Assembly (NCBI RefSeq): GCF_052857255.1
Contig: NW_027526669.1
Location: 62,001-126,000 of the forward strand
Direction: 5' to 3'
Length of the DNA: 64,000 nucleotides
DNA from: Amblyomma americanum
Taxonomy: Eukaryota; Arthropoda; Arachnida; Ixodida; Ixodidae
Shown: positions 24,458 to 36,200 of the stretch, in pieces
How positions within the stretch are numbered: position 1 is the stretch's first letter
Layout of the letters: every line of letters begins with the position of its first letter
The notes under the pieces: model-generated
The model's database searches: none
The model's input: only the letters and a program-made list of their open reading frames with translations
Told to the model about the DNA's origin: nothing
Translations under genes and position numbers: made by a program

Positions 24458-26137
24458 TATCTCAGAACTTCGCGAAAACTTGTATTCCGGCTCAAAACAA
24501 CGGGATACATCGTTTTAGATCGAAACTTGCAAGATTCACGAGCATCGATTTTACGTCGTCGAAGAGTAGACGAGAGAAAGGTGTAAACTTTTTCTCTCAG
24601 AACTGTGCGAAAAACTTGTATTCCGGCTCAAAACAACGGGATACATCGTTTTAGATCGAAACCAGCAAGATTCACGAGCATCAATTTTACAAGTCGTCGA
24701 ATAGTGGACGAGAGAAAGGTGTAAACTTTTTCTCTCAGAACTGCGCGAAAACTTGTATTGCGGCTCAAAAAACGGGATACATCGTTTTAGATCGAAACTA
24801 GCAAGATTCAAGGGCATCGATTTTACAAGTCCTCGAAGAGTAGACGAGAGAAAGGTGTAAACTTTTTCTCTCGGAACTGCGCGAAAACTTGTATTCCGGC
24901 TCAAAACAACGAGATACATCGTTTTAGATCGAAACTAGCAAGATTCACGAGCATCGATTTTACAAGTCGTCGAATAGTGGACGAGAGAAAGGTGTAAACT
25001 TTTTCTCTCAGAACAGCGCGAAAACTTGTATTCCGGCTCAAAACAACGGGATACATCGTTTTAGATCGAAACTAGCAAGATTCAAGGGCATCGATTTTAC
25101 AAGTCCTCGAAGAGTAGACGAGAGAAAGGTGTAAACTTTTTCTCTCGGAACTGCGCGAAAACTTGTATTCCGGCTCAAAACAACGAGATACATCGTTTTA
25201 GATCGAAAGTAGCAAGATTCACGAGCATCGATTTTACAAGTCCTCGAAGAGTAGACGAGAGAAAGGTGTAAACTTTTTCTCTCAGAACAGCGCGAAAACT
25301 GGTATTCCGGCTCAAAAAAACGGGATACATCGTTTTAGATCGAAACTTGCAAGATTCATGGGCATCGATTTTACAAGTCCTCGAAGTAGACGAGAGAAAG
25401 GTGTAAACTTTATTTTTCAGAACTGCGCGAAAACTTGTATTCCGGCTCAAAACAACGAGATACATGGTTTTAGGTTGAAACTAGCAAGATTCACGAGCAT
25501 CGATTTTACAAGTCGTCGAATAGTGGACGAGAGAACGGTGTAAACTTTTTCTCTCAGAACGGCGCGAAAACTTGTATTCCGGCTCAAAACAACGGGATTC
25601 ATCGTTTTAGATCGAAACTAGCAAGATTCACGAGCATCGATTTTACAAGTCCTCCAAGAGTAGACGAGAGAAAGGTGTAAACTTTTACTCTCAGAACTGC
25701 GCGAAAACTTGTATTCCGGCTCAAAACAACGGGATATATCGTTTTAGATCGAAACCAGGAAGATTCACGAGCATCGATTTTACAAGTCGTCGAAGAGTAG
25801 ACGAGAGAAAGGTGTAAACGTTTTATCTCAGAACTTCGCGAAAACTTGTATTCCGGCTCAAAACAATGGGATACATCGTTATAGATTGAAACTTGCAAGA
25901 TTCACGAGCATCGATTTTACGTCGTCGAAGAGTAGACGAGAGAAAGGTGTAAACTTTTTCTCTCAGAACTGCGCGAAAACTTGTATTCCGGCTCAAAACA
26001 ACGGGATACATCGTTTTAGATCGAAACCAGCAAGATTCACGAGCATCGATTTTACAAGTCGTCGAATAGTGGACGAGAGAAAGGTGTAAACTTTTTCTCT
26101 CAGAACTGCGCGAAAACTTGTATTGCGGCTCAAAAAA
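24458..26137 (+). repeat. Mosaic of HOR monomers with h-i-j insertions
   Basis: After another a b c d series, the order breaks. A fused run with CGAATAGTGG then ACAGCGCG leads to a c-like TTCAAGGGC monomer, a second d monomer, and types i and j carrying CTCGAAGTAGACG (a 3-nt deletion) and CTTTATTTTTCAG. From about 25,470 a type e-f-g-a-b series resumes. The run from about 23,700 to 25,470 is a second version of 28,770-30,655. Confidence 0.7.
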
Positions 26138-28554
26138 CGGGATACATCGTTGTAGATAGAAACTAGCAAGATATACGAGCATTGATTTTACAAGTCGTCG
26201 AAGAGTAGACGAGAGAAAGGTGTAAACTTTTTCTCTCAGAACTGCGCGAAAACTTGTATTCCGGCTCAAAACAACGGGATACATCGTTTTAGATCGAAAC
26301 CAGCAAGATTCACGAGCATCGATTTTACACGTCGTCGAAGAGTACACGAGAGAAAGGTGTAAACGTTTTCTCTCAGAACTGCGCGAAAAGTTGTATTCCG
26401 GCTCAAAACAACGGGATACATTGTTTTGGATCGAAACTAGCAAGATTCACGGGCATCGATTTTACAAGTCTTCGAAGAGTAGACAAGAGAATGGTGTAAA
26501 CTTTTTCTCTCAGAACTGCGCGAAAACTTGTATTCCGGCTCAAAACAACGGGATTCATCGTTTTAGATCGAAACTAGCAAGATCACGAGCATTGATTTTA
26601 CAAGTCGTTGAAGAGTAGACGAGAGAAAGGTGTAATGTTTCTCTCAGAACTGCGCGAAAACTTGTATTCCGGCTCAAAAAAACGGGATACATCGTTTTAG
26701 ATCGAAACTAGCAAGAGTCACGAGCATCGATTTTACACGTCGTCGAAGAGTACACGAGAAAAAGGTGTAAACGTTTTCTCTCAGAACTGCGCGAAAACTT
26801 GTATACCGGCTCAAAAAAACGGGATACATCGTTTTAGTTCGAAACTAGCAAGATTCACGAGCATCGATTTTACAAGTCGTCGAAGAGTAGACGAGAGAAA
26901 GGTGTAAACTTTTTCTCTCAGAACAGCGCGAAAACTGGTATTCCGGCTCAAAAAAACGGGATACATCGTTTTAGATCGAAACTAGCAAGATTCATGGGCA
27001 TCGATTTTACAAGTCCTCGAAGAGTAGACGAGAGAAAGGTGTAAAATTTTTCTCTCAGAACTGCGCGAAAACTTGTATTCCGGCTCAAAACAACGAGATA
27101 CATGGTTTTAGATCGAAAGTAGCAAGATTCACGAGCATCGATTTTACAAGTCGTCGAAGAGTAGACGAGAGAAAGGTGTAAACTTTTTCTCTCAGAACTG
27201 CGCGAAAACTTGTATTCCGGCTCAAAACAACGGGATACATCGTTTTAGGTTGAGACTAGCAAGATTCACGAGCATCGATTTTACAAGTCGTCGAATAGTG
27301 GACGAGAGAACGGTGTAAACTTTTTCTCTCAGAACGGCGCGAAAACTTGTATTCCGGCTCAAAACAACGGGATTCATCGTTTTAGATCGAAACTAGCAAG
27401 ATTCACGAGCATCGATTTTACAAGTCCTCCAAGAGTAGACGAGAGAAAGGTGTAAACTTTTACTCTCAGAACTGCGCGAAAACTTGTATTCCGGCTCAAA
27501 ACAACGGGATATATCGTTTTAGATCGAAACCAGGAAGATTCACGAGCATCGATTTTACAAGTCGTCGAAGAGTAGACGAGAGAAAGGTGTAAACGTTTTA
27601 TCTCAGAACTTCGCGAAAACTTGTATTCCGGCTCAAAACAATGGGATACATCGTTATAGATCGAAACTTGCAAGATTCACGAGCATCGATTTTACGTCGT
27701 CGAAGAGTAGACGAGAGAAAGGTGTAAACTTTTTCTCTCAGAACTGCGCGAAAACTTGTATTCCGGCTCAAAACAACGGGATACATCATTTTAGATCGAA
27801 ACCAGCAAGATTCACGAGCATCGATTTTACAAGTCGTCGAATAGTGGACGAGAGAAAGGTGTAAACTTTTTCTCTCAGAACTGCGCGAAAACTTGTATTG
27901 CGGCTCAAAAAACGGGATACATCGTTTTAGATCGAAACTAGCAAGATTCAAGGGCATCGATTTTACAAGTCCTCGAAGAGTAGACGAGAGAAAGGTGTAA
28001 ACTTTTTCTCTCGGAACTGCGCGAAAACTTGTATTCCGGCTCAAAACAACGAGATACATCGTTTTAGATCGAAACTAGCAAGATTCACGAGCATCGATTT
28101 TACAAGTCGTCGAAGAGTAGACGAGAGAAAGGTGTAAACTTTTTCTCTCAGAACTGCGCGAAAACTTGTATTCCGGCTCAAAACAACGGGATACATCGTT
28201 TTAGGTTGAAACTAGCAAGATTCACGAGCATCGATTTTACAAGTCGTCGAATAGTGGACGAGAGAACGGTGTAAACTTTTTCTCTCAGAACGGCGCGAAA
28301 ACTTGTATTCCGGCTCAAAACAACGGGATTCATCGTTTTAGATCGAAACTAGCAAGATTCACGAGCATCGATTTTACAAGTCCTCCAAGAGTAGACGAGA
28401 GAAAGGTGTAAACTTTTACTCTCAGAACTGCGCGAAAACTTGTATTCCGGCTCAAAACAACGGGATATATCGTTTTAGATCGAAACCAGGAAGATTCACG
28501 AGCATCGATTTTACAAGTCGTCGAAGAGTAGACGAGAGAAAGGTGTAAACGTTT
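26138..28554 (+). repeat. Segment repeated from 19.2-21.6 kb, copy 2
   Basis: Second copy of 19,183-21,600. Its left edge is a hybrid monomer: TATTGCGGCTCAAAAAACGGG (type c) runs straight into TACATCGTTGTAGATAG, which belongs to the copied block. Differences from copy 1 include GGTGTAATGTTTCTC near 26,630 and GGGATACATCATTTTAG at about 27,780. Confidence 0.8.
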
Positions 28555-29510
28555 TATCTCAGAACTTCGCGAAAACTTGTATTCCGGCTCAAAACAACGG
28601 GATACATCGTTTTAGATCGAAACTTGCAAGATTCACGAGCATCGATTTTACGTCGTCGAAGAGTAGACGAGAGAAAGGTGTAAACTTTTTCTCTCAGAAC
28701 TGTGCGAAAACTTGTATTCCGGCTCAAAACAACGGGATACATCGTTTTAGATCGAAACCAGCAAGATTCAAGAGCATCAATTTTACAAGTCGTCGAATAG
28801 TGGACGAGAGAAAGGTGTAAACTTTTTCTCTCAGAACTGCGCGAAAACTTGTATTGCGGCTCAAAAAACGGGATACATCGTTTTAGATCGAAACTAGCAA
28901 GATTCAAGGGCATCGATTTTACAAGTCCTCGAAGAGTAGACGAGAGAAAGGTGTAAACTTTTTCTCTCGGAACTGCGCGAAAACTTGTATTCCGGCTCAA
29001 AACAACGAGATACATCGTTTTAGATCGAAACTAGCAAGATTCACGAGCATCGATTTTACAAGTCGTCGAAGAGTAGACGAGAGAAAGGTGTAAACTTTTT
29101 CTCTCAGAACTGCGCGAAAACTTGTATTCCGGCTAAAAACAACGGGATACATCGTTTTAGGTTGAAACTAGCAAGATTCACGAGCATCGATTTTACAAGT
29201 CGTCGAATAGTGCACGAGAGAACGGTGTAAACTTTTTCTCTCAGAACGGCGCGAAAACTTGTATTCCGGCTCAAAACAAAGGGATTCATCGTTTTAGATC
29301 GAAACTAGCAAGATTCACGAGCATCGATTTTACAAGTCCTCCAAGAGTAGACGAGAGAAAGGTGTAAACTTTTACTCTCAGAACTGCGCGAAAACTTGTA
29401 TTCCGGCTCAAAACAACGGGATATATCGTTTTAGATCGAAACCAGGAAGATTCACGAGCATCGATTTTACAAGTCGTCGAAGAGTAGACGAGAGAAAGGT
29501 GTAAACGTTT
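27599..29510 (+). repeat. Two seven-monomer HOR units (956 bp)
   Basis: Type-a starts at 27,599, 28,555 and 29,511 are exactly 956 bp apart. The second unit carries private states TTCAAGAGCATCAATT, GGCTAAAAACAACGGG and CGAATAGTGCACG. The same three are found in the unit at 23,502-24,457, so these two copies share a more recent ancestor than their immediate neighbours do. Confidence 0.9.
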
Positions 29511-31010
29511 TATCTCAGAACTTCGCGAAAACTTGTATTCCGGCTCAAAACAACGGGATACATCGTTTTAGATCGAAACTTGCAAGATTCACGAGCATCG
29601 ATTTTACGTCGTCGAAGAGTAGACGAGAGAAAGGTGTAAACTTTTTCTCTCAGAACTGTGCGAAAACTTGTATTCCGGCTCAAAACAACGGGATACATCG
29701 TTTTAGATCGAAACCAGCAAGATTCACGAGCATCAATTTTACAAGTCGTCGAATAGTGGACGAGAGAAAGGTGTAAACTTTTTCTCTCAGAACTGCGCGA
29801 AAACTTGTATTGCGGCTCAAAAAACGGGATACATCGTTTTAGATCGAAACTAGCAAGATTCAAGGGCATCGATTTTACAAGTCCTCGAAGAGTAGACGAG
29901 AGAAAGGTGTAAACTTTTTCTCTCGGAACTGCGCGAAAACTTGTATTCCGGCTCAAAACAACGAGATACATCGTTTTAGATCGAAACTAGCAAGATTCAC
30001 GAGCATCGATTTTACAAGTCGTCGAAGAGTAGACGAGAGAAAGGTGTAAACTTTTTATCTCAGAACTTCGCGAAAACTTGTATTCCGGCTCAAAACAATG
30101 GGATACATCGTTTTAGATCGAAACTTGCAAGATTCACGAGCATCGATTTTACGTCGTCGAAGAGTAGACGAGAGAAAGGTGTAAACTTTTTCTCTCAGAA
30201 CTGCGCGAAAACTTGTATTCCGGCTCAAAACAACGGGATACATCGTTTTAGATCGAAACCAGCAAGATTCACGAGCATCGATTTTACAAGTCGTCGAATA
30301 GTGGACGAGAGAAAGGTGTAAACTTTTTCTCTCAGAACAGCGCGAAAACTTGTATTCCGGCTCAAAACAACGGGATTCATCGTTTTAGATCGAAAGTAGC
30401 AAGATTCACGAGCATCGATTTTACAAGTCCTCGAAGAGTAGACGAGAGAAAGGTGTAAACTTTTTCTCTCAGAACAGCGCGAAAACTGGTATTCCGGCTC
30501 AAAAAAACGGGATACATCGTTTTAGATCGAAACTTGCAAGATTCATGGGCATCGATTTTACAAGTCCTCGAAGTAGACGAGAGAAAGGTGTAAACTTTAT
30601 TTTTCAGAACTGCGCGAAAAGTTGTATTCCGGCTCAAAACAACGAGATACATGGTTTTAGATCGAAAGTAGCAAGATTCACGAGCATCGATTTTACAAGT
30701 CGTCGAAGAGTAGACGAGAGAAAGGTGTAAACTTTTTCTCTCAGAACGGCGCGAAAACTTGTATTCCGGCTCAAAACAACGGGATTCATCGTTTTAGATC
30801 GAAACTAGCAAGATTCACGAGCATCGATTTTACAAGTCCTCCAAGAGTAGACGAGAGAAAGGTGTAAACTTTTACTCTCAGAACTGCGCGAAAACTTGTA
30901 TTCCGGCTCAAAACAACGGGATATATCGTTTTAGATCGAAACCAGGAAGATTCACGAGCATCGATTTTACAAGTCGTCGAAGAGTAGACGAGAGAAAGGT
31001 GTAAACGTTT
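29511..31010 (+). repeat. Interrupted HOR: a b c d, a b h i j, f g
   Basis: A normal a-b-c-d series is followed at 30,056 by a second type-a monomer. Then come b, h, i (with CTCGAAGTAGACG and CTTTATTTTTCAG) and j. The sequence re-enters the seven-type series at f, without e, at about 30,745. The next a starts at 31,011, making a 1,500-bp interval of 11 monomers. Confidence 0.75.
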
Positions 31011-32922
31011 TATCTCAGAACTTCGCGAAAACTTGTATTCCGGCTCAAAACAATGGGATACATCGTTATAGATCGAAACTTGCAAGATTCACGAGCATCG
31101 ATTTTACGTCGTCGAAGAGTAGACGAGAGAAAGGTGTAAACTTTTTCTCTCAGAACTGCGCGAAAACTTGTATTCCGGCTCAAAACAACGGGATACATCG
31201 TTTTAGATCGAAACCAGCAAGATTCACGAGCATCAATTTTACAAGTCGTCGAATAGTGGACGAGAGAAAGGTGTAAACTTTTTCTCTCAGAACTGCGCGA
31301 AAACTTGTATTGCGGCTCAAAAAACGGGATATATCGTTTTAGATCGAAACCAGGAAGATTCACGAGCATCGATTTTACAAGTCGTCGATGAGTACACGAG
31401 AGAAAGGTGTAAACGTTTTCTCTCAGAACTGCGCGAAAACCTGTATACCGGCTCAAAAAAACGGGATACATCGTTTTAGATCGAAACTAGCAAGATTCAC
31501 GAGCATCGATTTTACAAGTCGTCGAAGAGTAGACGAGAGAAAGGTGTAAACTTTTTCTCTCAGAACTGCGCGAAAACTTGTATTCCGGCTCAAAACAACG
31601 GGATACATCGTTTTAGGTTGAGACTAGCAAGATTCACGAGCATCGATTTTACAAGTCGTCGAATAGTGGACGAGAGAACGGTGTAAACTTTTTCTCTCAG
31701 AACGGCGCGAAAACTTGTATTCCGGCTCAAAACAACGGGATTCATCGTTTTAGATCGAAACTAGCAAGATTCACGAGCATCGATTTTACAAGTCCTCCAA
31801 GAGTAGACGAGAGAAAGGTGTAAACTTTTACTCTCAGAACTGCGCGAAAACTTGTATTCCGGCTCAAAACAACGGGATATATCGTTTTAGATCGAAACAA
31901 GGAAGATTCACGAGCATCGATTTTACAAGTCGTCGAAGAGTAGACGAGAGAAAGGTGTAAACGTTTTATCTCAGAACTTCGCGAAAACTTGTATTCCGGC
32001 TCAAAACAATGGGATACATCGTTATAGATCGAAACTTGCAAGATTCACGAGCATCGATTTTACGTCGTCGAAGAGTAGACGAGAGAAAGGTGTAAACTTT
32101 TTCTCTCAGAACTGCGCGAAAACTTGTATTCCGGCTCAAAACAACGGGATACATCGTTTTAGATCGAAACCAGCAAGATTCACGAGCATCAATTTTACAA
32201 GTCGTCGAATAGTGGACGAGAGAAAGGTGTAAACTTTTTCTCTCAGAACTGCGCGAAAACTTGTATTGCGGCTCAAAAAACGGGATATATCGTTTTAGAT
32301 CGAAACCAGGAAGATTCACGAGCATCGATTTTACAAGTCGTCGATGAGTACACGAGAGAAAGGTGTAAACGTTTTCTCTCAGAACTGCGCGAAAACCTGT
32401 ATACCGGCTCAAAAAAACGGGATACATCGTTTTAGATCGAAACTAGCAAGATTCACGAGCATCGATTTTACAAGTCGTCGAAGAGTAGACGAGAGAAAGG
32501 TGTAAACTTTTTCTCTCAGAACTGCGCGAAAACTTGTATTCCGGCTCAAAACAACGGGATACATCGTTTTAGGTTGAGACTAGCAAGATTCACGAGCATC
32601 GATTTTACAAGTCGTCGAATAGTGGACGAGAGAACGGTGTAAACTTTTTCTCTCAGAACGGCGCGAAAACTTGTATTCCGGCTCAAAACAACGGGATTCA
32701 TCGTTTTAGATCGAAACTAGCAAGATTCACGAGCATCGATTTTACAAGTCCTCCAAGAGTAGACGAGAGAAAGGTGTAAACTTTTACTCTCAGAACTGCG
32801 CGAAAACTTGTATTCCGGCTCAAAACAACGGGATATATCGTTTTAGATCGAAACCAGGAAGATTCACGAGCATCGATTTTACAAGTCGTCGAAGAGTAGA
32901 CGAGAGAAAGGTGTAAACGTTT
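31011..32922 (+). repeat. Two units of an alternative seven-monomer HOR
   Basis: Type-a starts lie at 31,011, 31,967 and 32,923, again 956 bp apart, but the content differs. Types c and d are replaced by a c/g hybrid (TATTGCGGCTCAAAAAACGGG, then ATATCG and GAAACCAGG, then CGATGAGTACACG) and a k monomer (CCTGTATACC, CTCAAAAAAACGGG). Type e has TTAGGTTGAGAC. Unit length is unchanged because two monomers were exchanged for two. Confidence 0.85.
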
Positions 32923-33216
32923 TATCTCAGAACTTCGCGAAAACTTGTATTCCGGCTCAAAACAATGGGATACATCGTTATAGATCGAAACTTGCAAGAT
33001 TCACGAGCATCGATTTTACGTCGTCGAAGAGTAGACGAGAGAAAGGTGTAAACTTTTTCTCTCAGAACTGCGCGAAAACTTGTATTCCGGCTCAAAACAA
33101 CGGGATACATCGTTTTAGATCGAAACCAGCAAGATTCACGAGCATCAATTTTACAAGTCGTCGAATAGTGGACGAGAGAAAGGTGTAAACTTTCTCTCAG
33201 AACTGCGCGAAAACTT
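32923..33216 (+). repeat. Start of a third alternative HOR unit, leading into module P
   Basis: A type-a monomer and a type-b monomer match 31,011 and 31,967. A 3-nt deletion follows at about 33,191 (GTAAACTTTCTC for GTAAACTTTTTCTC). The next monomer is the c/g hybrid that also opens module P. The alternative HOR and module P therefore share their first two monomers (hybrid and k). Confidence 0.7.
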
Positions 33217-36200
33217 GTATTGCGGCTCAAAAAACGGGATATATCGTTTTAGATCGAAACCAGGAAGATTCACGAGCATCGATTTTACAAGTCGTCGATG
33301 AGTACACGAGAGAAAGGTGTAAACGTTTCCTCTCAGAACTGCGCGAAAACCTGTATACCGGCTCAAAAAAACGGGATACATCGTTTTAGATCGAAACTAG
33401 CAAGATTCACGAGCATCGATTTTACAAGTCGTCGAAGAGTAGACGAGAGAAAGGTGTAAACTTTTTCTCTCAGAACTGCGCGAAAACTTGTATTCCGGAT
33501 CAAAACAACGGGATACATCGTTTTAGGTCGAAACTAGCAAGATTCACGAGCATCGATTTTACAAGTCGTCGAATAGTGGACGAGAGAAAGGTGTAAACTT
33601 TTTCTTTCAGAACGGCGCGAAAACTTGTATTCCGGCTCAAAACAACGGGATTCATCGTTTTAGATCGAAACTAGCAAGATTCACGAGCATCGATTTTACA
33701 AGTCCTCCAAGAGTAGACGAGTGAAAGGTGTAAACTTTTACTCTCAGAACTGCGCGAAAACTTGTATTCCGGCTCAGAACAATGGGTTACATTGTTTTAG
33801 ATCGAAACTAGCAAGATTCACGAGCATCGCTATTACAAGTCGTCGAAGAGTAGACGAGAGAAAGGTGTTAACTTTTTCTCTCAGAACTGCGCGAAAACTT
33901 GTATTCCGGCTCAAAACAACGGGATACATCGTTTTAGATCGAAACCAGCAAGATTCACGAGCATCGATTTTACACGTCGTCGAAGAGTACACGAGAGAAA
34001 GGTGTAAACGTTTTCTCTCAGAACTGCGCGAAAACTTGTATTCCGGCTCAAAACAACGGGATACATCGTTTTGGATCGCAACTAGCAAGATTCACGGGCA
34101 TCGATTTTACAAGTCTTCGAAGAGTAGACAAGAGAATGGTGTAAACTTTTTCTCTCAGAACTGCGCGAAAACTTGTATTCCGGCTCAAAACAACGGGATT
34201 CATCGTTTTAGATCGAAACTAGCAAGATTCACGAGCATTGATTTTACAAGTCGTTGAAGAGTAGACGAGAGAAAGGTGTAAATTTTTCTCTCAGAACTGC
34301 GCGAAAACTTGTATTCCGGCTCAAAACAACGGGATACATCGTTTAAGATCGAAACTAGCAAGAGTCACGAGCATCGATTTTACACGTCGTCGAAGAGTAG
34401 ACGAGAGAAAGGTGTAAACTTTTTCTCTCAGAACTGCGCGAAAACTTGTATTCCGGCTCAAAACAACTGGATACATCGTTTTAGGTTGAAACTAGCAAGA
34501 TTCACGAGCATCGATTTTACAAGTCGTCGAATAGTGGACGAGAGAAAGGTGTAAACTTTTTCTCTCAGAACGGCGCGAAAACTTGTATTCCGGCTCAAAA
34601 CAACGGGATTCATCGTTTTAGATCGAAACTAGCAAGATTCACGAGCATCGATTTTACAATTCCTCCAAGAGTAGACGAGAGAAAGGTTTAAACTTTTACT
34701 CTCAGAACTGCGCGAAAACTTGTATTCCTGTTCAGAACAATGGGTTACATCGTTTTAGATCGAAACTAGCAAGATTCACGAGCATCGCTATTACAAGTCG
34801 TCGAAGAGTAGACGAGAGAAAGGTGTTAACTTTTTCTCTCAGAACTGCGCGAAAACTTGTATTCCGGCTCAAAACAACGGGGTACATCGTTTTAGATCGA
34901 AACTAGCAAGATTCACGAGCATCGATTTTACAAGTCCTCGAAGAGTAGACGAGAGAAAGGTGTAAACTTTTTCTCTCAGAACTGCGCGAAAACTTGTATT
35001 CCGGCTCAAAAAAACGGGATACATCGTTTTAGATCGAAACTAGCAAGATTCATGGGCATCGATTTTACACGTCCTCGAAGAGTAGACGAGAGAAAGGTGT
35101 AAACTTTTTCTCTCAGAACTGCGCGAAAGCTTCTATTCCAGCTCAAAACAACGGGATACATCGTTGTAGATCGAAACTAGCAAGATATACGAGCATTGAT
35201 TTTACAAGTCGTCGAAGAATAGACGAGAGAAAAGTGTAAACTTTTTCTCTCAGAACTGCGCGAAAACTTGTATTCCGGCTCAAAACAACGGGATACATCG
35301 TTTAAGATCGAAACTAGCAAGATTCACGAGCATCGATTTTACACGTCGTCGATGAGTACACGAGAGAAAGGTGTAAACGTTTTCTCTCAGAACTGCGCGA
35401 AAACTTGTATACCGGCTCAAAAAAACGGAATACATCGTTTTAGATCGAAACTAGCAAGATTCACGAGCATCGATTTTACAAGTCGTCGAAGAGTAGACGA
35501 GAGAAAGGTGTAAACTTTTTCTCTCAGAACTGCGCGAAAACTTCTATTCCAGTTCAAAACAACGGGATACATCGTTTTAGGTCGAAACTAGCAAGATTCA
35601 CGAGCATCGATTTTACAAGTCGTCGAATAGTGGACGAGAGAAAGGTGTAAACTTTTTCTTTCAGAACTGCGCGAAAACTTGTATTCCGGCTCAAAACAAC
35701 GGGATACATCGTTTTAGATCGAAACTAGCAAGATTCACGAGCATCGATTTTACAAGTCCTCCAAGAGTAGACGAGAGAAAGGTGTAAACTCTTACTCTCA
35801 GAACTGCGCGAAAACTTGTATTCCGGCTCAAAACAACGGGATACATCGTTTTAGATCGAAACTAGCAAGATTCACGAGCATCGCTATTACAAGTCGTCGA
35901 AGAGTAGACGAGAGAAAGGTGTTGACTTTTTCTCTCAGAACTGCGCGAAAACTTGTATTCCGGCTCAAAACAACGGGATACATCGTTTTAGATCGAAACT
36001 AGCAAGATTCACGAGCATCGATTTTACAAGTCCTCCAAGAGTAGACGAGAGAAAGGTGTAAACTCTTACTCTCAGAACTGCGCGAAAACTTGTATTCCGG
36101 CTCAAAACAACGGGATACATCGTTTTAGATCGAAACTAGCAAGATTCACGAGCATCGCTATTACAAGTCGTCGAAGAGTAGACGAGAGAAAGGTGTTGAC

